A stretch of DNA of 64,000 nucleotides from NCBI RefSeq assembly GCF_035917975.1, contig NZ_CP109130.1:6076001-6140000 (forward strand), read 5' to 3'. Shown here in pieces: positions 45,234 to 54,281 of this stretch. Source of the DNA: Streptosporangium sp. NBC_01756 (GTDB lineage: Bacteria; Actinomycetota; Actinomycetes; Streptosporangiales; Streptosporangiaceae). Position numbers and translations under genes: made by a program. Position 1 is the first letter of the stretch, and each line of letters opens with the position of its first letter. Below the pieces are notes generated by a model. The model saw only the letters and a program-made list of their open reading frames with translations, was not told the origin of the DNA and searched no databases.

Positions 45234-46502
45234 ATGAGAGTACTGATCATCGGCGGCGGCATCGGAGGGCTCACCACCGCGCTCAGCCTCCATGCCGCGG
45301 GCATCGACTGCGAGGTCGTGGAGTCGGTCGTGGAGCCGCGCCCCCTCGGCGTGGGCATCAACCTGCAGCCCCACGCCGTCCGCGAGCTCACCGAGCTCGG
45401 CCTGGGGGAGGCGCTCGCCGAGATCGGCGTCCCGACGAGCTACCTGACCTACACCGACAGGTTCGGCGGGGCGATCCTGTCGCTCCCCCGCGGGAGGTTC
45501 GCGGGGTACGACTGGCCCCAGTACTCCATCCACCGCGGCGAACTGCAGATGCTGCTCCTGGAGACGGCGCGTGAGCGTCTCGGCACCGTCAGGACGGGAC
45601 TGTCTCTGGAGGACTTCGAGCAGGACGGAACCGGGGTCACGGTGTCGCTGCGCGACGTGCGGACCGGTGAGCGGCTGAAGGAGACGGCCGACGTCCTCGT
45701 GGGCGCGGACGGCATCCACTCGACCGTCCGTGCCCGGCTGCACCCCGACGACGGGCCGCTGCTCTGGAACGGGATCCGGATGTGGCGCGGGACGACGGAG
45801 GGGGAGCCCTTCCTCGACGGCACCACATTGATCGTCGCCGGTTCCAACCGGTCGGCCAAGTTCGTGGCCTATCCCATCTCGGCGCGGCTCCGGGCCCGCG
45901 GGCGGGCGTTGATCAACTGGGTGGCCGAGGTGACGGTCGCCGAGCCGGGCCCCGTCCCGGTGGCCGACTGGTCCCGGCCCGGCCGTCTGGAGGACGTGCT
46001 GCCGCACTTCGACGGCTGGCGCTTCCCCTACCTGGACGTGCCCGCCGTCATCTCCGGCTCGGAACGGATCCTGGAGTACCCCATGGTGGACAAGGATCCG
46101 CTCCCGCGCTGGGGAGACGGCCGGGTGACGCTGCTGGGTGACGCCGCGCATCCGTTGTATCCGGTGGGCTCCAACGGCGGCTCGCAGGCCGTGCTGGACG
46201 CCCGTGTCCTGGCCAGGGAGCTGGCCGGCGCGGCCGATCCGGCCGCCGGGCTGGCCGCGTACGAGCAGGAGCGCAGGACCGCCACCACGGGACTCGTGCT
46301 CGCCCATCGTGAGCTGCCCATGGAGGAGACCATCGCGGTGGTCACGGAGCGGGCCCCCGACGGGTTCGACGACATCGCCGACGTGCTCACGCCGGAGGAA
46401 CTGGCGAACATGGCCGCCGCCCAGCGGCGGACCACCGATATGGACATTAAGGCGCTTAATAGCCGTTCTTCCTGGAATGTTGCATATAAGGCGTATCGGT
46501 GA
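45234..46502 (+). CDS. FAD-dependent aromatic-type monooxygenase (PhzS/salicylate hydroxylase-like)
   Basis: A 422-residue group A flavin monooxygenase: dinucleotide motif MRVLIIGGGIGGL at the N-terminus, the DG motif VLVGADGIHSTVRARL and the ribityl motif LLGDAAHPLYPVGSNGGSQ. Such enzymes hydroxylate aromatic or heteroaromatic rings with NAD(P)H and O2. Being the last gene of the cassette C operon, it may act on the imported compound. The substrate is unknown. The last 20 codons are AT-richer than the rest. Confidence 0.87.
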   Translation: MRVLIIGGGIGGLTTALSLHAAGIDCEVVESVVEPRPLGVGINLQPHAVRELTELGLGEALAEIGVPTSYLTYTDRFGGAILSLPRGRFAGYDWPQYSIHRGELQMLLLETARERLGTVRTGLSLEDFEQDGTGVTVSLRDVRTGERLKETADVLVGADGIHSTVRARLHPDDGPLLWNGIRMWRGTTEGEPFLDGTTLIVAGSNRSAKFVAYPISARLRARGRALINWVAEVTVAEPGPVPVADWSRPGRLEDVLPHFDGWRFPYLDVPAVISGSERILEYPMVDKDPLPRWGDGRVTLLGDAAHPLYPVGSNGGSQAVLDARVLARELAGAADPAAGLAAYEQERRTATTGLVLAHRELPMEETIAVVTERAPDGFDDIADVLTPEELANMAAAQRRTTDMDIKALNSRSSWNVAYKAYR

Positions 46503-46725
46503 TGGGACGTCGAATAGGTGACATGGATACCGGAAGCCGCTTGCGAGAGAATTAAGCAGATATGGATATAAAGTCCGATTTGAGGGGTTTAGAGGCATTG
46601 GCTGAACTCGTGGAGCTGTGCTCCAATAACCCTCACCCCATGGACGCGTCGGTGTCCCATACCGCTCAGGTGTGTGACGTGGTCTTCTCCGCACCCGGTC
46701 GCCCGATGAGAGGCAGCGGATACCT

Positions 46726-49700
46726 ATGAGGACGTCATCATCGCGCGAGGACTCCGGCGTCGGTCCAGCCGAGACCCCGGCGTCCAGTGATCAGGACACC
46801 GGCGGAGCCTCCGGAAACCACGGCTCCCGCGGCCGGCGTGGCCGCAAGCTCGCACTGCGCAACTGGCGCGTACGGTCCAGGCTGATAGCCCTCGTCCTCA
46901 TCCCGACCCTGGCCGGCGTCGTCCTCGGCGGTCTCCGGATCGTCTCCTCGGTCTCCAGCGCCGCCGACTACGGGCGCACCGGGAAGATCGCCGAGTTCGC
47001 CCTTCAGCTGAGCACCCTCACGCATGAGCTTGCCCTGGAGCGCGACCTCTCCACGCGCTTCATCGCCGAGCGCCGCACTCCCAGCAGGCGCATGGCGATG
47101 AAGAAGCAGCAGGCGGTCGTCAACGCCGCCGCCGACAAGGTCCGTGCGACGATCGACTCGGCGGAGCTGGTCAGTATGGACAGCACGGGCGGGCAGCGCG
47201 TCCGAGAGAAGATCGCTCAGGTGCGCACCCGGCTGGCGGAACTGGCGAGCATGCGGCAGACCGTCGCGAGCACCCAGCTGCTGGCCCAGCCCACCCTGGA
47301 CATGTACTCCCGGGCGATCCAGGACCTGCACGCGATCCACGACGAGATCGGCCAGGACGTCACCAACGACGAAGCCCTGACCGGCAGCGTCTCCGCGTTC
47401 GCCGCGCTGACCCGCGCGAAGGAGCAGGTCTCCCGCGAGCGCGCCGCCCTCGCGATCGTCATCGCCTCCGGCCAGTTCAGCGGGGAGAGCTTCGACACCT
47501 TCGTCTCCACCCGCGCGCAGCGCGACAGCGAGCTCGTCACCTTCCGGACCGAGGCCTCGCTCGCCCAGCGCCAGGCCTACGACGACACGGTGAGCGGCCC
47601 GAAGAAGGACCGGGCCGAACTGTTCCGCATCCGCGCCCTGGTCTTCCCGACGCTGAAGCTGAAGCCCGGCACCCCCTCCCTGCTGCCTCCGTCGCAGGTC
47701 GACAGATGGTTCGACTCCGCCAGTGACGTCATCTCGCGCATGCGCGACGTCCAGGAGAGCATCGGCGACTCGATCGTCTTCCGGACCAAGGAGCTCCAGG
47801 ACGACGAGCAGCGCAACGCACTGATCGTCGGTGCGGTCGTCACCGCCCTGCTGCTCCTCGTCCTCGGCATCACCGTCCTGATGGCCCAGTCGCTGGTCCG
47901 CCCGCTGCGCACGCTGCGCACCGAGGCCCTGTCGATCGCCGGCCGCCAGCTTCCCGAGACCGTGCAGAAGCTGCGGGAGACCGGGGAGCCGGCCGAGCTT
48001 GAGCAGATCTCTCCGATCGGGGTCAACTCCGACGACGAGATCGGGCAGGTGGCACGGGCCTTCGACGAGGTCCACCGCGAAGCCGTACGGCTGGCGGGCC
48101 AGGAGGCCACGTTGCGGAGCAACGTCAACGCGATGTTCGTCAACCTCTCCCGGCGCAGCCAGACCCTGGTCGAACGTCAGCTTTCCCTCATCGAGAGCCT
48201 GGAGCAGGGCGAACAGGACGAGAACCGTCTCGGCAGCCTGTTCCGGCTCGACCACCTGGCCACCCGCATGCGCCGCAACAGCGAGAACCTCCTGGTCCTC
48301 GCCGGCCAGGAGCCCGCGCGCCGGTGGAGCCAGCCGATCGCACTGATCGACGTGGTCCGCGCCTCGCTCTCGGAGGTCGAGAACTACGAGCGGGTCGACC
48401 TGAGGCTCTCCGGCGGCGTGTCCGTGGCCGGCACCTCGGTCAACGACGTCGTGCACCTGATCGCCGAGCTCGTGGAGAACGCGATCTCCTTCTCCCCCAG
48501 GGAGACCAAGGTCATCGTGTCCAGCAACCGGATCGACGGCGGCGGCGTGATGGTCTCGATCACCGACATCGGCATCGGCATGACTCCCGAGGAACTCGCC
48601 CAGGCGAACTGGCGGCTGGCCAACCCGCCGGTGGTGGACGTCTCGGTGTCCCGTCGCATGGGCCTGTTCGTGGTCGGCCGGCTGGCCCTGCGGCACGGTA
48701 TCCGCGTGCAGCTCCGCCAGCAGGACAGCGGCGGTCTGACCGCCATGGTGCTGCTCCCCGACTCCCTGCTCTCCCTGGCCGGCGCCCCCGCGACACCGGC
48801 CGGTCCGGCCGCGATGCCCATGGGCGACTGGGCCTCCTCCATGGCCTCGATGGACCGGTCGTCCGTGCTGGCCAGTCCCACCCCGCTCGATTCCGGCCAT
48901 CCGTCGTTCGCCTCCTTCGAAGCGGCCCACCCGTCGCTCGCCTCCCTCGACATGGGGCAGTTCAACTCCTTCGAGGCCATGCGGCCCGCCCCGGGAGAGG
49001 GCGGCCACTTCGGCCAGGCCCCGGTCGACACCCCCTGGCCCGGCCACACGCCGCCGCCGGGCGCCGACCCCGGCTGGCCGAGCGCGTCGCAGGCGGACAC
49101 CGGAGTGTGGCCGAACCCACCGTCGCGCGGTGGTGACTCCGGAGGGTGGGCGAGTCCGCCGTCACGCGGTGGTGACTCCGGCATGTGGTCGGATCAGCCG
49201 TCGCGCGGTGGTGACTCCGGTGTGTGGTCCAGCCCGCCGTCACGCGGCGGCGATTCCGGGGTGTGGTCGGATCAGCCGTCCCGTGACCGTGACTCCCGAG
49301 GGCGGTCCGGCGGGGATTCGGGGGCGTTCCAGCGGAGCCCCTTCGAAGCGGCCGACAACACCGGCCCGCTGCCCGTGGTCCGTGACTCCTCGCCGATGGA
49401 AGAGGCGAAAGAGGAGTTTCTGCCGATTTTCGCCGCGGTCGAGTCCGACTGGTTCAGGAAGGTCGAACCCGCGGTCCCCGACCAGGCGGTGGCCGAGGAA
49501 CCCACGGCCAAGATCGCGGCCAAGGCCCCCAGCCCGCCCAAGCCCGCACCGGCACCCGAGGCCTGGTCCTCACCCGCCGACGCCGGCTGGCAGGCGGCCA
49601 AGGCGGCGAGCGAACCCACACTCGGCGGAATCACCGGCTCCGGCCTGCCGAAGCGCGTGCCCAAGGCGAATCTGGTGCCCGGTACAGCCGCGCCCGACCT

Positions 49701-49884
49701 GAGCGCGGCACCCCAGACCCCTGTTCTCCGGCCCACCGTCTCTCCTGAGGCGGTGCGCAACAGGCTGGCGAGCTTCCAGAAGGGAGTACGGCAGGGCCGT
49801 GCCGCGGCCAGGGGCGAAGCCGGTGCCGAGCAGGCGTACCCCGACTTCGGCCGGGGCGTTGAAGGAAACAAGGAGGACCGGTGA
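46726..49884 (+). CDS. cvnA: CvnA3: conservon sensor kinase-like protein with NIT domain
   Basis: A 1052-residue paralogue, the longest of the three. TM1 about 51-75 (LIALVLIPTLAGVVLGGLRI), NIT-like sensor domain, TM2 about 363-385 (VVTALLLLVLGITVLMAQSL), HAMP, LDHLATRMRRNSENLL, and HATPase (LVENAISFSPRET, TDIGIGMTPEEL, RMGLFVVGRLALRHGI). The tail holds PSRGGDSGVWS repeats and ends RLASFQKGVRQGRAAARG. ATG start. A 34-base gap separates it from cvnB3, unlike the overlaps in conservons 1 and 2. Confidence 0.88.
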   Translation: MRTSSSREDSGVGPAETPASSDQDTGGASGNHGSRGRRGRKLALRNWRVRSRLIALVLIPTLAGVVLGGLRIVSSVSSAADYGRTGKIAEFALQLSTLTHELALERDLSTRFIAERRTPSRRMAMKKQQAVVNAAADKVRATIDSAELVSMDSTGGQRVREKIAQVRTRLAELASMRQTVASTQLLAQPTLDMYSRAIQDLHAIHDEIGQDVTNDEALTGSVSAFAALTRAKEQVSRERAALAIVIASGQFSGESFDTFVSTRAQRDSELVTFRTEASLAQRQAYDDTVSGPKKDRAELFRIRALVFPTLKLKPGTPSLLPPSQVDRWFDSASDVISRMRDVQESIGDSIVFRTKELQDDEQRNALIVGAVVTALLLLVLGITVLMAQSLVRPLRTLRTEALSIAGRQLPETVQKLRETGEPAELEQISPIGVNSDDEIGQVARAFDEVHREAVRLAGQEATLRSNVNAMFVNLSRRSQTLVERQLSLIESLEQGEQDENRLGSLFRLDHLATRMRRNSENLLVLAGQEPARRWSQPIALIDVVRASLSEVENYERVDLRLSGGVSVAGTSVNDVVHLIAELVENAISFSPRETKVIVSSNRIDGGGVMVSITDIGIGMTPEELAQANWRLANPPVVDVSVSRRMGLFVVGRLALRHGIRVQLRQQDSGGLTAMVLLPDSLLSLAGAPATPAGPAAMPMGDWASSMASMDRSSVLASPTPLDSGHPSFASFEAAHPSLASLDMGQFNSFEAMRPAPGEGGHFGQAPVDTPWPGHTPPPGADPGWPSASQADTGVWPNPPSRGGDSGGWASPPSRGGDSGMWSDQPSRGGDSGVWSSPPSRGGDSGVWSDQPSRDRDSRGRSGGDSGAFQRSPFEAADNTGPLPVVRDSSPMEEAKEEFLPIFAAVESDWFRKVEPAVPDQAVAEEPTAKIAAKAPSPPKPAPAPEAWSSPADAGWQAAKAASEPTLGGITGSGLPKRVPKANLVPGTAAPDLSAAPQTPVLRPTVSPEAVRNRLASFQKGVRQGRAAARGEAGAEQAYPDFGRGVEGNKEDR
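49117..49305 (+). repeat. 39-bp tandem repeats coding PPSRGGDSGVWS(S/D) in cvnA3
   Basis: Four full 39-base units (49117-49155, 49156-49194, 49195-49233, 49234-49272) and a degenerate fifth, all in frame. They code for a Gly/Ser/Asp/Trp-rich disordered tract. They are unrelated to the repeats of cvnA1 and cvnA2 but sit at the same place in the protein. Confidence 0.9.
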
Positions 49885-49918
49885 GCGAGCTCATCATGGT
49901 CGCCAAGGAGGATGACAC

Positions 49919-50341
49919 GTGCGCGAAATGAGCCAGGCCGCCCGGGGGGTCAATTGGCTGATCACTGACTTTGTGAACAATGTCCCAGGAGTTGCGCACA
50001 CGGTCGTGGTGTCGGCGGACGGTCTGCCGTTGGCGTATTCCGACGGATTCCCCCGTGACCGGGCGGACCAGCTGGCGGCAGTGGCAGCCGGCCTGATCAG
50101 CCTGACCCAGGGCGCCTCCAGGGTCTTCGAGGGCGGCGCCGTCACCCAGACGGTGGTGGAGATGCAGCGAGGGCTGCTCCTCATCATGTCGATCAGTGAC
50201 GGCTCCTGCCTCGCCGTCCTGGCGGCGGCCGACTGTGACATGGGCCTGGTGGCCTATCAGATGACCCTGCTCGTCGAGCGGGCCGGTCAGGTGCTGACGC
50301 CCGCCGTCCGCGCCGAACTCCAGGCCTCCCACCCCAGGTGA
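49919..50341 (+). CDS. cvnB: CvnB3: roadblock/LC7 protein
   Basis: A 140-residue roadblock/LC7 protein with MSQAARGVNWLITDFVNNVPG and the family's SLTQGASRVFEGGAVTQTVV. GTG 49919 is used; ATG 49928 (MSQAARG) is also plausible, and AAGGAGG lies upstream at about 49905-49911. It differs from CvnB1 and CvnB2 by AAADCDMG in place of SPDCDMG. Confidence 0.92.
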   Translation: MREMSQAARGVNWLITDFVNNVPGVAHTVVVSADGLPLAYSDGFPRDRADQLAAVAAGLISLTQGASRVFEGGAVTQTVVEMQRGLLLIMSISDGSCLAVLAAADCDMGLVAYQMTLLVERAGQVLTPAVRAELQASHPR

Positions 50342-50365
50342 GGACGATGACCCTAGGAGGATGCC

Positions 50366-50824
50366 GTGGCAGGCCGCGGCTGGGCTGGTGAAGGTGACCC
50401 GCTGGGCGGGTCGCCTTACCAATCGATGGACGACCCCTACCAACAACAGGGTGGTCCTTCACATCTCATGCAACCGGCACCGGCGGAACAGAGTTCTCTG
50501 GTCCGGCCATACGCCGTGACCGGGGGGCGGACCGCCCCCCGGACCCAGCTCGCCATGGAGGCACTCGTCTCCTCGGCGACGTCCATACATCATGATCTGT
50601 CCAACCGCACTCCGGAGTATCAGGCGATCAGCGCCCTGTGCCGGCAGGTGCGTTCGGTCGCTGAGATCTCCGCGATGCTCCGCATCCCGCTCGGCGTGAC
50701 CCGGATCCTGGTCGCGGACATGGCGGCCGAGAACCTGGTCCAGCTGCATCAGCCGCAGCTGGACGCGGGCAAGCCGGATCTCAACCTGCTGGAAAGGGTG
50801 CTCAGTGGACTTCGCAGACTCTAA
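50366..50824 (+). CDS. cvnC: CvnC3: DUF742 protein
   Basis: A 152-residue DUF742 protein with a longer, Gly/Gln-rich N-terminus than CvnC1 or CvnC2, then SLVRPYAVTGGRTAPRTQLAMEALV and RSVAEISAMLRIPLGVTRILVADMAAENLVQLHQPQ, in pieces. GTG start with AGGAGG eight bases upstream. It overlaps cvnD3 by 20 bases. Confidence 0.92.
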   Translation: MAGRGWAGEGDPLGGSPYQSMDDPYQQQGGPSHLMQPAPAEQSSLVRPYAVTGGRTAPRTQLAMEALVSSATSIHHDLSNRTPEYQAISALCRQVRSVAEISAMLRIPLGVTRILVADMAAENLVQLHQPQLDAGKPDLNLLERVLSGLRRL

Positions 50825-51398
50825 CCGCGGCGGCGGCCTGTCATCGACGAAGATCGTCGTAGCCGGTGGATTCGGCGTGGGTAAGACCACGTTCGTGGGG
50901 GCGGTCTCGGAGATCCTGCCGCTGACCACGGAGGCGGTGATGACCGACGCCAGCGCCGGCATCGACGACCTCGGTCTCACCCCGAACAAGACCACCACCA
51001 CGGTCGCGATGGACTTCGGTCGGGTTTCGCTGGACCGTGACCTGATCCTGTACCTGTTCGGTACGCCGGGTCAGCACCGGTTCTGGTTCATGTGGGACGA
51101 CCTCGTGAAAGGCGCGATCGGTGCGATCGTGCTGGTCGACACCCGGCGGCTGGCCGACAGCTTCCCGGCGATCGACTACTTCGAGGAGGCCAAGCTCCCC
51201 TTCGTGGTCGCGGTCAACGGCTGGGACGGGACCTATCTGCACGGTGAGGAAGAGATACGGGAGGCCCTGACGCTGGCGCCGCACATCCCGATCTCGCGGA
51301 CCGACGCTCGATCACGGGACGCGGTGAAGGCCACGCTCATCACCCTGGTGGAGCACGCACTGACCGTGCGGATGGCCGTTCCCGGATGGGGGCGCTGA
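50805..51398 (+). CDS. cvnD: CvnD3: small GTPase-like ATP/GTP-binding protein
   Basis: A 197-residue P-loop protein with GGFGVGKTTFVG, LFGTPGQHRFWFMWDD and VNGWDGTYLHGEEE. The gene is a nucleotide mosaic: bases 50919-50990 are identical to cvnD1, and bases 51009-51184 match cvnD2 with one mismatch. It is the last gene of conservon 3 and ends 118 bases before ffh. No CvnE gene follows. Confidence 0.92.
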   Translation: MDFADSNRGGGLSSTKIVVAGGFGVGKTTFVGAVSEILPLTTEAVMTDASAGIDDLGLTPNKTTTTVAMDFGRVSLDRDLILYLFGTPGQHRFWFMWDDLVKGAIGAIVLVDTRRLADSFPAIDYFEEAKLPFVVAVNGWDGTYLHGEEEIREALTLAPHIPISRTDARSRDAVKATLITLVEHALTVRMAVPGWGR

Positions 51399-51516
51399 CC
51401 GTGTCGGCGACCTTCTCCGGAGAGGATCGCCGGCCACCGGGGCGTTAGTCGTGCCTCCCAACGGATAGGCTGGGGGGTCGAGTCGCAGACCTGTAGCGCA
51501 GAGGCTGGCCAATCAC

Positions 51517-53061
51517 GTGTTCGAGACGCTTTCCGACCGGCTCACATCGGTCTTCTCCTCCCTCCGTTCCAAGGGTCGGCTGTCCGAGGCCGACATCGAC
51601 GCGACCTGCCGCGAGATCCGCATCGCGCTGCTCGAGGCCGACGTCGCGCTACCCGTGGTCAGGACGTTCGTCGCCCAGGTCAAGGAGCGTGCCCGCGGTG
51701 CCGAGGTCTCCCAGGCGCTGAATCCGGCGCAGCAGGTCGTCAAGATCGTCAATGACGAGCTGATCGAGATCCTCGGCGGCGAGACCCGGCGGCTTCGCTA
51801 CGCGAAGAACCCGCCGACCGTCATCATGCTCGCGGGTCTCCAGGGTGCCGGTAAGACCACCCTGGCGGGCAAGCTCGCCCGCTGGCTGCGGGAGCAGAAC
51901 CACACGCCCATGCTGGTCGCCGCCGACCTTCAGCGTCCGAACGCGGTCCAGCAGCTCCAGGTCATGGCGGAGCGCGCGGGTGTCGCGGTCTACGCGCCCG
52001 AGCCCGGCAACGGCGTGGGCGATCCGATCGCCGTCGCACGGCAGTCGATCGACCACGCCAGACGGCAGCAGCACGACATCGTCATCATCGACACGGCCGG
52101 CCGTCTGGGCATCGACCAGGAGCTGATGAAGCAGGCCGCGGACATCCGCGACGCGGTCTCACCCGACGAGGTCCTGTTCGTCGTCGACGCCATGATCGGC
52201 CAGGACGCCGTCTCCACGGCTCAGGCCTTCATGGAGGGCGTCGGCTTCGACGGCGTCGTGCTCACCAAGCTCGACGGCGACGCCCGCGGCGGCGCCGCCC
52301 TGTCGGTCCGCCACATCACCGGCAAGCCGATCATGTTCGCGTCCACCGGTGAGAAGCTGGAGGACTTCGACGCCTTCCACCCGGACCGGATGGCCTCCCG
52401 CATCCTCGACATGGGTGACATCCTCACCCTGATCGAGCAGGCCCAGAAGACCTTTGACGAGGCCGAGGCCGTCAAGATGGCGGGCAAGCTCACCTCGGGT
52501 GAGGGCTTCACGCTGGAGGACTTCCTCGAGCAGATGATGATGGTCCAGAAGATGGGCCCCATCAAGAACCTGCTCGGCATGATGCCCGGCATGGGGCAGA
52601 TGCGCGACCAGATCAACCAGGTCGACGACCGCGACCTGGACCGCATCGCCGCCATCATCCGCTCGATGACCCCGGGCGAGCGCCAGAACCCCAAGATGAT
52701 CGACGGCTCCCGGCGGGCCCGCATCGCCAAGGGGTCCGGCGTGACGGTGACCGAGGTGAACGGCCTGGTCACCCGGTTCTTCGACGCGCAGAAGATGATG
52801 AAGAAGATGGCCGGCGGGATGGGCATCCCCGGCATGCCCGGCGGACGCAAGGCGGGCAAGGCCGCGCAGAAGAAGGCGGCCAAGGGGCGGCGGGTCAGCG
52901 GTGACCCGCGCAAGGCCGCGCTCGGCAAGGGTTCCTCGGAACCGGCCGACGTCCCCGCCGGCGGCGCTCTCGGCAGACTGGGCGCAGGCCAGCTTCCGCC
53001 CGGCCTCGAACTGCCCCCCGGCTTCGACCCCTCGAAGTTCAAGCTCCCCGGTCAGAAGTAA
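51517..53061 (+). CDS. ffh: Signal recognition particle protein Ffh
   Basis: A 514-residue SRP54 GTPase that binds signal sequences of nascent membrane proteins with the 4.5S/SRP RNA. N domain [21 protein letters not shown] domain with [17 protein letters not shown] (about 106-122), DTAGRLGID and [14 protein letters not shown]. The methionine-rich M domain has [21 protein letters not shown], then [17 protein letters not shown] basic, Pro/Gly-rich actinobacterial tail ends [11 protein letters not shown] start. Confidence 0.98.
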   Translation: MFETLSDRLTSVFSSLRSKGRLSEADIDATCREIRIALLEADVALPVVRTFVAQVKERARGAEVSQALNPAQQVVKIVNDELIEILGGETRRLRYAKNPPTVIMLAGLQGAGKTTLAGKLARWLREQNHTPMLVAADLQRPNAVQQLQVMAERAGVAVYAPEPGNGVGDPIAVARQSIDHARRQQHDIVIIDTAGRLGIDQELMKQAADIRDAVSPDEVLFVVDAMIGQDAVSTAQAFMEGVGFDGVVLTKLDGDARGGAALSVRHITGKPIMFASTGEKLEDFDAFHPDRMASRILDMGDILTLIEQAQKTFDEAEAVKMAGKLTSGEGFTLEDFLEQMMMVQKMGPIKNLLGMMPGMGQMRDQINQVDDRDLDRIAAIIRSMTPGERQNPKMIDGSRRARIAKGSGVTVTEVNGLVTRFFDAQKMMKKMAGGMGIPGMPGGRKAGKAAQKKAAKGRRVSGDPRKAALGKGSSEPADVPAGGALGRLGAGQLPPGLELPPGFDPSKFKLPGQK

Positions 53062-53169
53062 ATGGGCGGCAGCGGGTTCCACGGGCGGGCCCGGTTGATC
53101 TGGCTGGTCATCATGGTGGGATTCATCGCCGTGGCGGCGCTGGAACTGCTGGGAGTGCGGCCCAAGTAG
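53062..53169 (+). CDS. 35-residue single-span membrane ORF after ffh
   Basis: ATG begins on the base right after the ffh TAA. The 35 residues read [14 protein letters not shown] followed by a strongly hydrophobic helix [18 protein letters not shown] and RPK. The arrangement (Arg before, basic end after) suits a tail-in single-pass membrane peptide. A strong terminator hairpin follows 15 bases after the stop, so the ORF is inside the ffh transcript. I do not recognise a family; it could be chance, but the adjacency argues for translation by coupling. Confidence 0.5.
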   Translation: MGGSGFHGRARLIWLVIMVGFIAVAALELLGVRPK

Positions 53170-53483
53170 GGACGGCGGGCGGCGGGGATGGCGGAGGGAT
53201 CCGCCATCCCCGTTCTCCGTTCGTCCTCTTCCGGCTCACGGGCCATCCGCCCCCCGGATCCGGGGGGATTACCGAGATTTGCCCTCGGACGGGCGTTCAG
53301 GATGGGCCTGGTTTGGCTGGGCACTCCCGTACGTCTGGCACAATGACATGTTGGAACATCGTGACCACGTGGGTGCCCTCTCACCCCCGCGTGCCACGCC
53401 TGTCCCTACGAACGGTTCTCTCTTCGTGCCCCACTCGACGAGATGCCGCTCACCCACGCTCTAATGCAGGAGAGACCACACCA
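53170..53483. other. Gap between ffh transcript and rpsP
   Basis: 314 bases with the ffh terminator, then a perfect 18-base palindrome CCCCCCGGATCCGGGGGG at 53250-53267, and a likely rpsP promoter region around 53310-53345 (GGTTTGGCTGGGC upstream, TGGCACAATGA downstream). No gene is supported here. The palindrome may be a second terminator or a regulatory stem. Confidence 0.5.
53184..53211 (+). terminator. Strong hairpin terminator after ffh
   Basis: GGGGATGGCGGA (53184-53195) pairs perfectly over 12 bases with TCCGCCATCCCC (53200-53211) around a GGGA loop. A pyrimidine-rich stretch (GTTCTCCGTTCGTCCTCTT) follows. It ends the ffh transcript. Confidence 0.8.
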
Positions 53484-53945
53484 GTGGCAGTCAAGATCAA
53501 GCTCAAGCGGCTCGGTATGATCCGCAACCCGCAGTACCGCATCGTCATCGCCGACAGCCGCACCAAGCGTGACGGCCGGGCGATCGAGGAGATCGGCCTG
53601 TACCACCCGAAGGAGAACCCCTCGCGCATCGAGGTCGACTCCGAGCGGGCGGCTTACTGGCTGGGTGTCGGCGCGCAGCCGACCGAGCCCGTGCTCAAGC
53701 TCCTCAAGCTCACCGGTGACTGGCAGAAGTTCAAGGGCGAGCCGGCTCCGGCTCCGCTCAAGGTCGCCGAGCCCAAGGCCGACCGGCACGCCGTCTACGA
53801 GGCCGCGGCCAAGGAGGCGCTGTCCCTGGACGCCGCCGCCACCACGCCGAAGAAGCCGGCCAAGAAGGCTGTGAAGGCCGACGAGCCCGCCGCTGAGACT
53901 CCGGCTGAGCCGGTCGCGGAGGAGAAGCCGGAAGGCGAGGCCTGA
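53484..53945 (+). CDS. rpsP: 30S ribosomal protein S16
   Basis: A 153-residue S16 with the conserved core [38 protein letters not shown], in pieces. Residues after about 90 form a Lys/Ala/Pro/Glu-rich tail ([18 protein letters not shown]), a usual actinobacterial extension of the short core protein. GTG 53484 with GGAGAG upstream. It heads a cluster with the KH-domain gene, rimM and trmD. Confidence 0.97.
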   Translation: MAVKIKLKRLGMIRNPQYRIVIADSRTKRDGRAIEEIGLYHPKENPSRIEVDSERAAYWLGVGAQPTEPVLKLLKLTGDWQKFKGEPAPAPLKVAEPKADRHAVYEAAAKEALSLDAAATTPKKPAKKAVKADEPAAETPAEPVAEEKPEGEA

Positions 53946-53946
53946 G

Positions 53947-54189
53947 ATGCTCGAGGAGGCCCTCGAGCACCTGGTGAAGGGCATCGTCGAACATCCCGAC
54001 GAGGTCCAGGTTCACGCTCGCCGCATTCGCAGCGGACGTGTGCTTGAGGTCCGGGTCCACCCCGAGGACCTCGGCAAGGTCATCGGCCGTGGTGGCCGTA
54101 CGGCCAAGGCGTTGCGCACCGTCGTGAACGCTCTGGGCGACGGTAAATACGTTCGGGTCGATCTGCTCGACCTGAACGAGGCCCGCTAG
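53947..54189 (+). CDS. khpA: KH-domain RNA-binding protein (KhpA-type)
   Basis: An 80-residue single KH domain with the GxxG-type loop VIGRGGRTAKALRTVVNAL. It starts one base after the rpsP stop. KhpA proteins bind RNA, often with KhpB, and the rpsP-khpA-rimM-trmD order is widely conserved. It is followed by a strong hairpin that separates it from rimM. Confidence 0.93.
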   Translation: MLEEALEHLVKGIVEHPDEVQVHARRIRSGRVLEVRVHPEDLGKVIGRGGRTAKALRTVVNALGDGKYVRVDLLDLNEAR

Positions 54190-54212
54190 CCGACACGAGA
54201 TCCATCGAGTCA

Positions 54213-54243
54213 ACGGGTCACCCACCCAGCGTGGGTGGCCCGT
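54213..54243 (+). terminator. Hairpin with T-rich tail between khpA and rimM
   Basis: ACGGGTCACCCAC (54213-54225) pairs with GTGGGTGGCCCGT (54231-54243) with one G-T wobble and a five-base loop, followed by TTGCTTT. It is shaped like an intrinsic terminator or attenuator within the cluster. Confidence 0.7.
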
Positions 54244-54281
54244 TTGCTTTCTGCGACACACGAACATTTTGGGAGGCGGGC

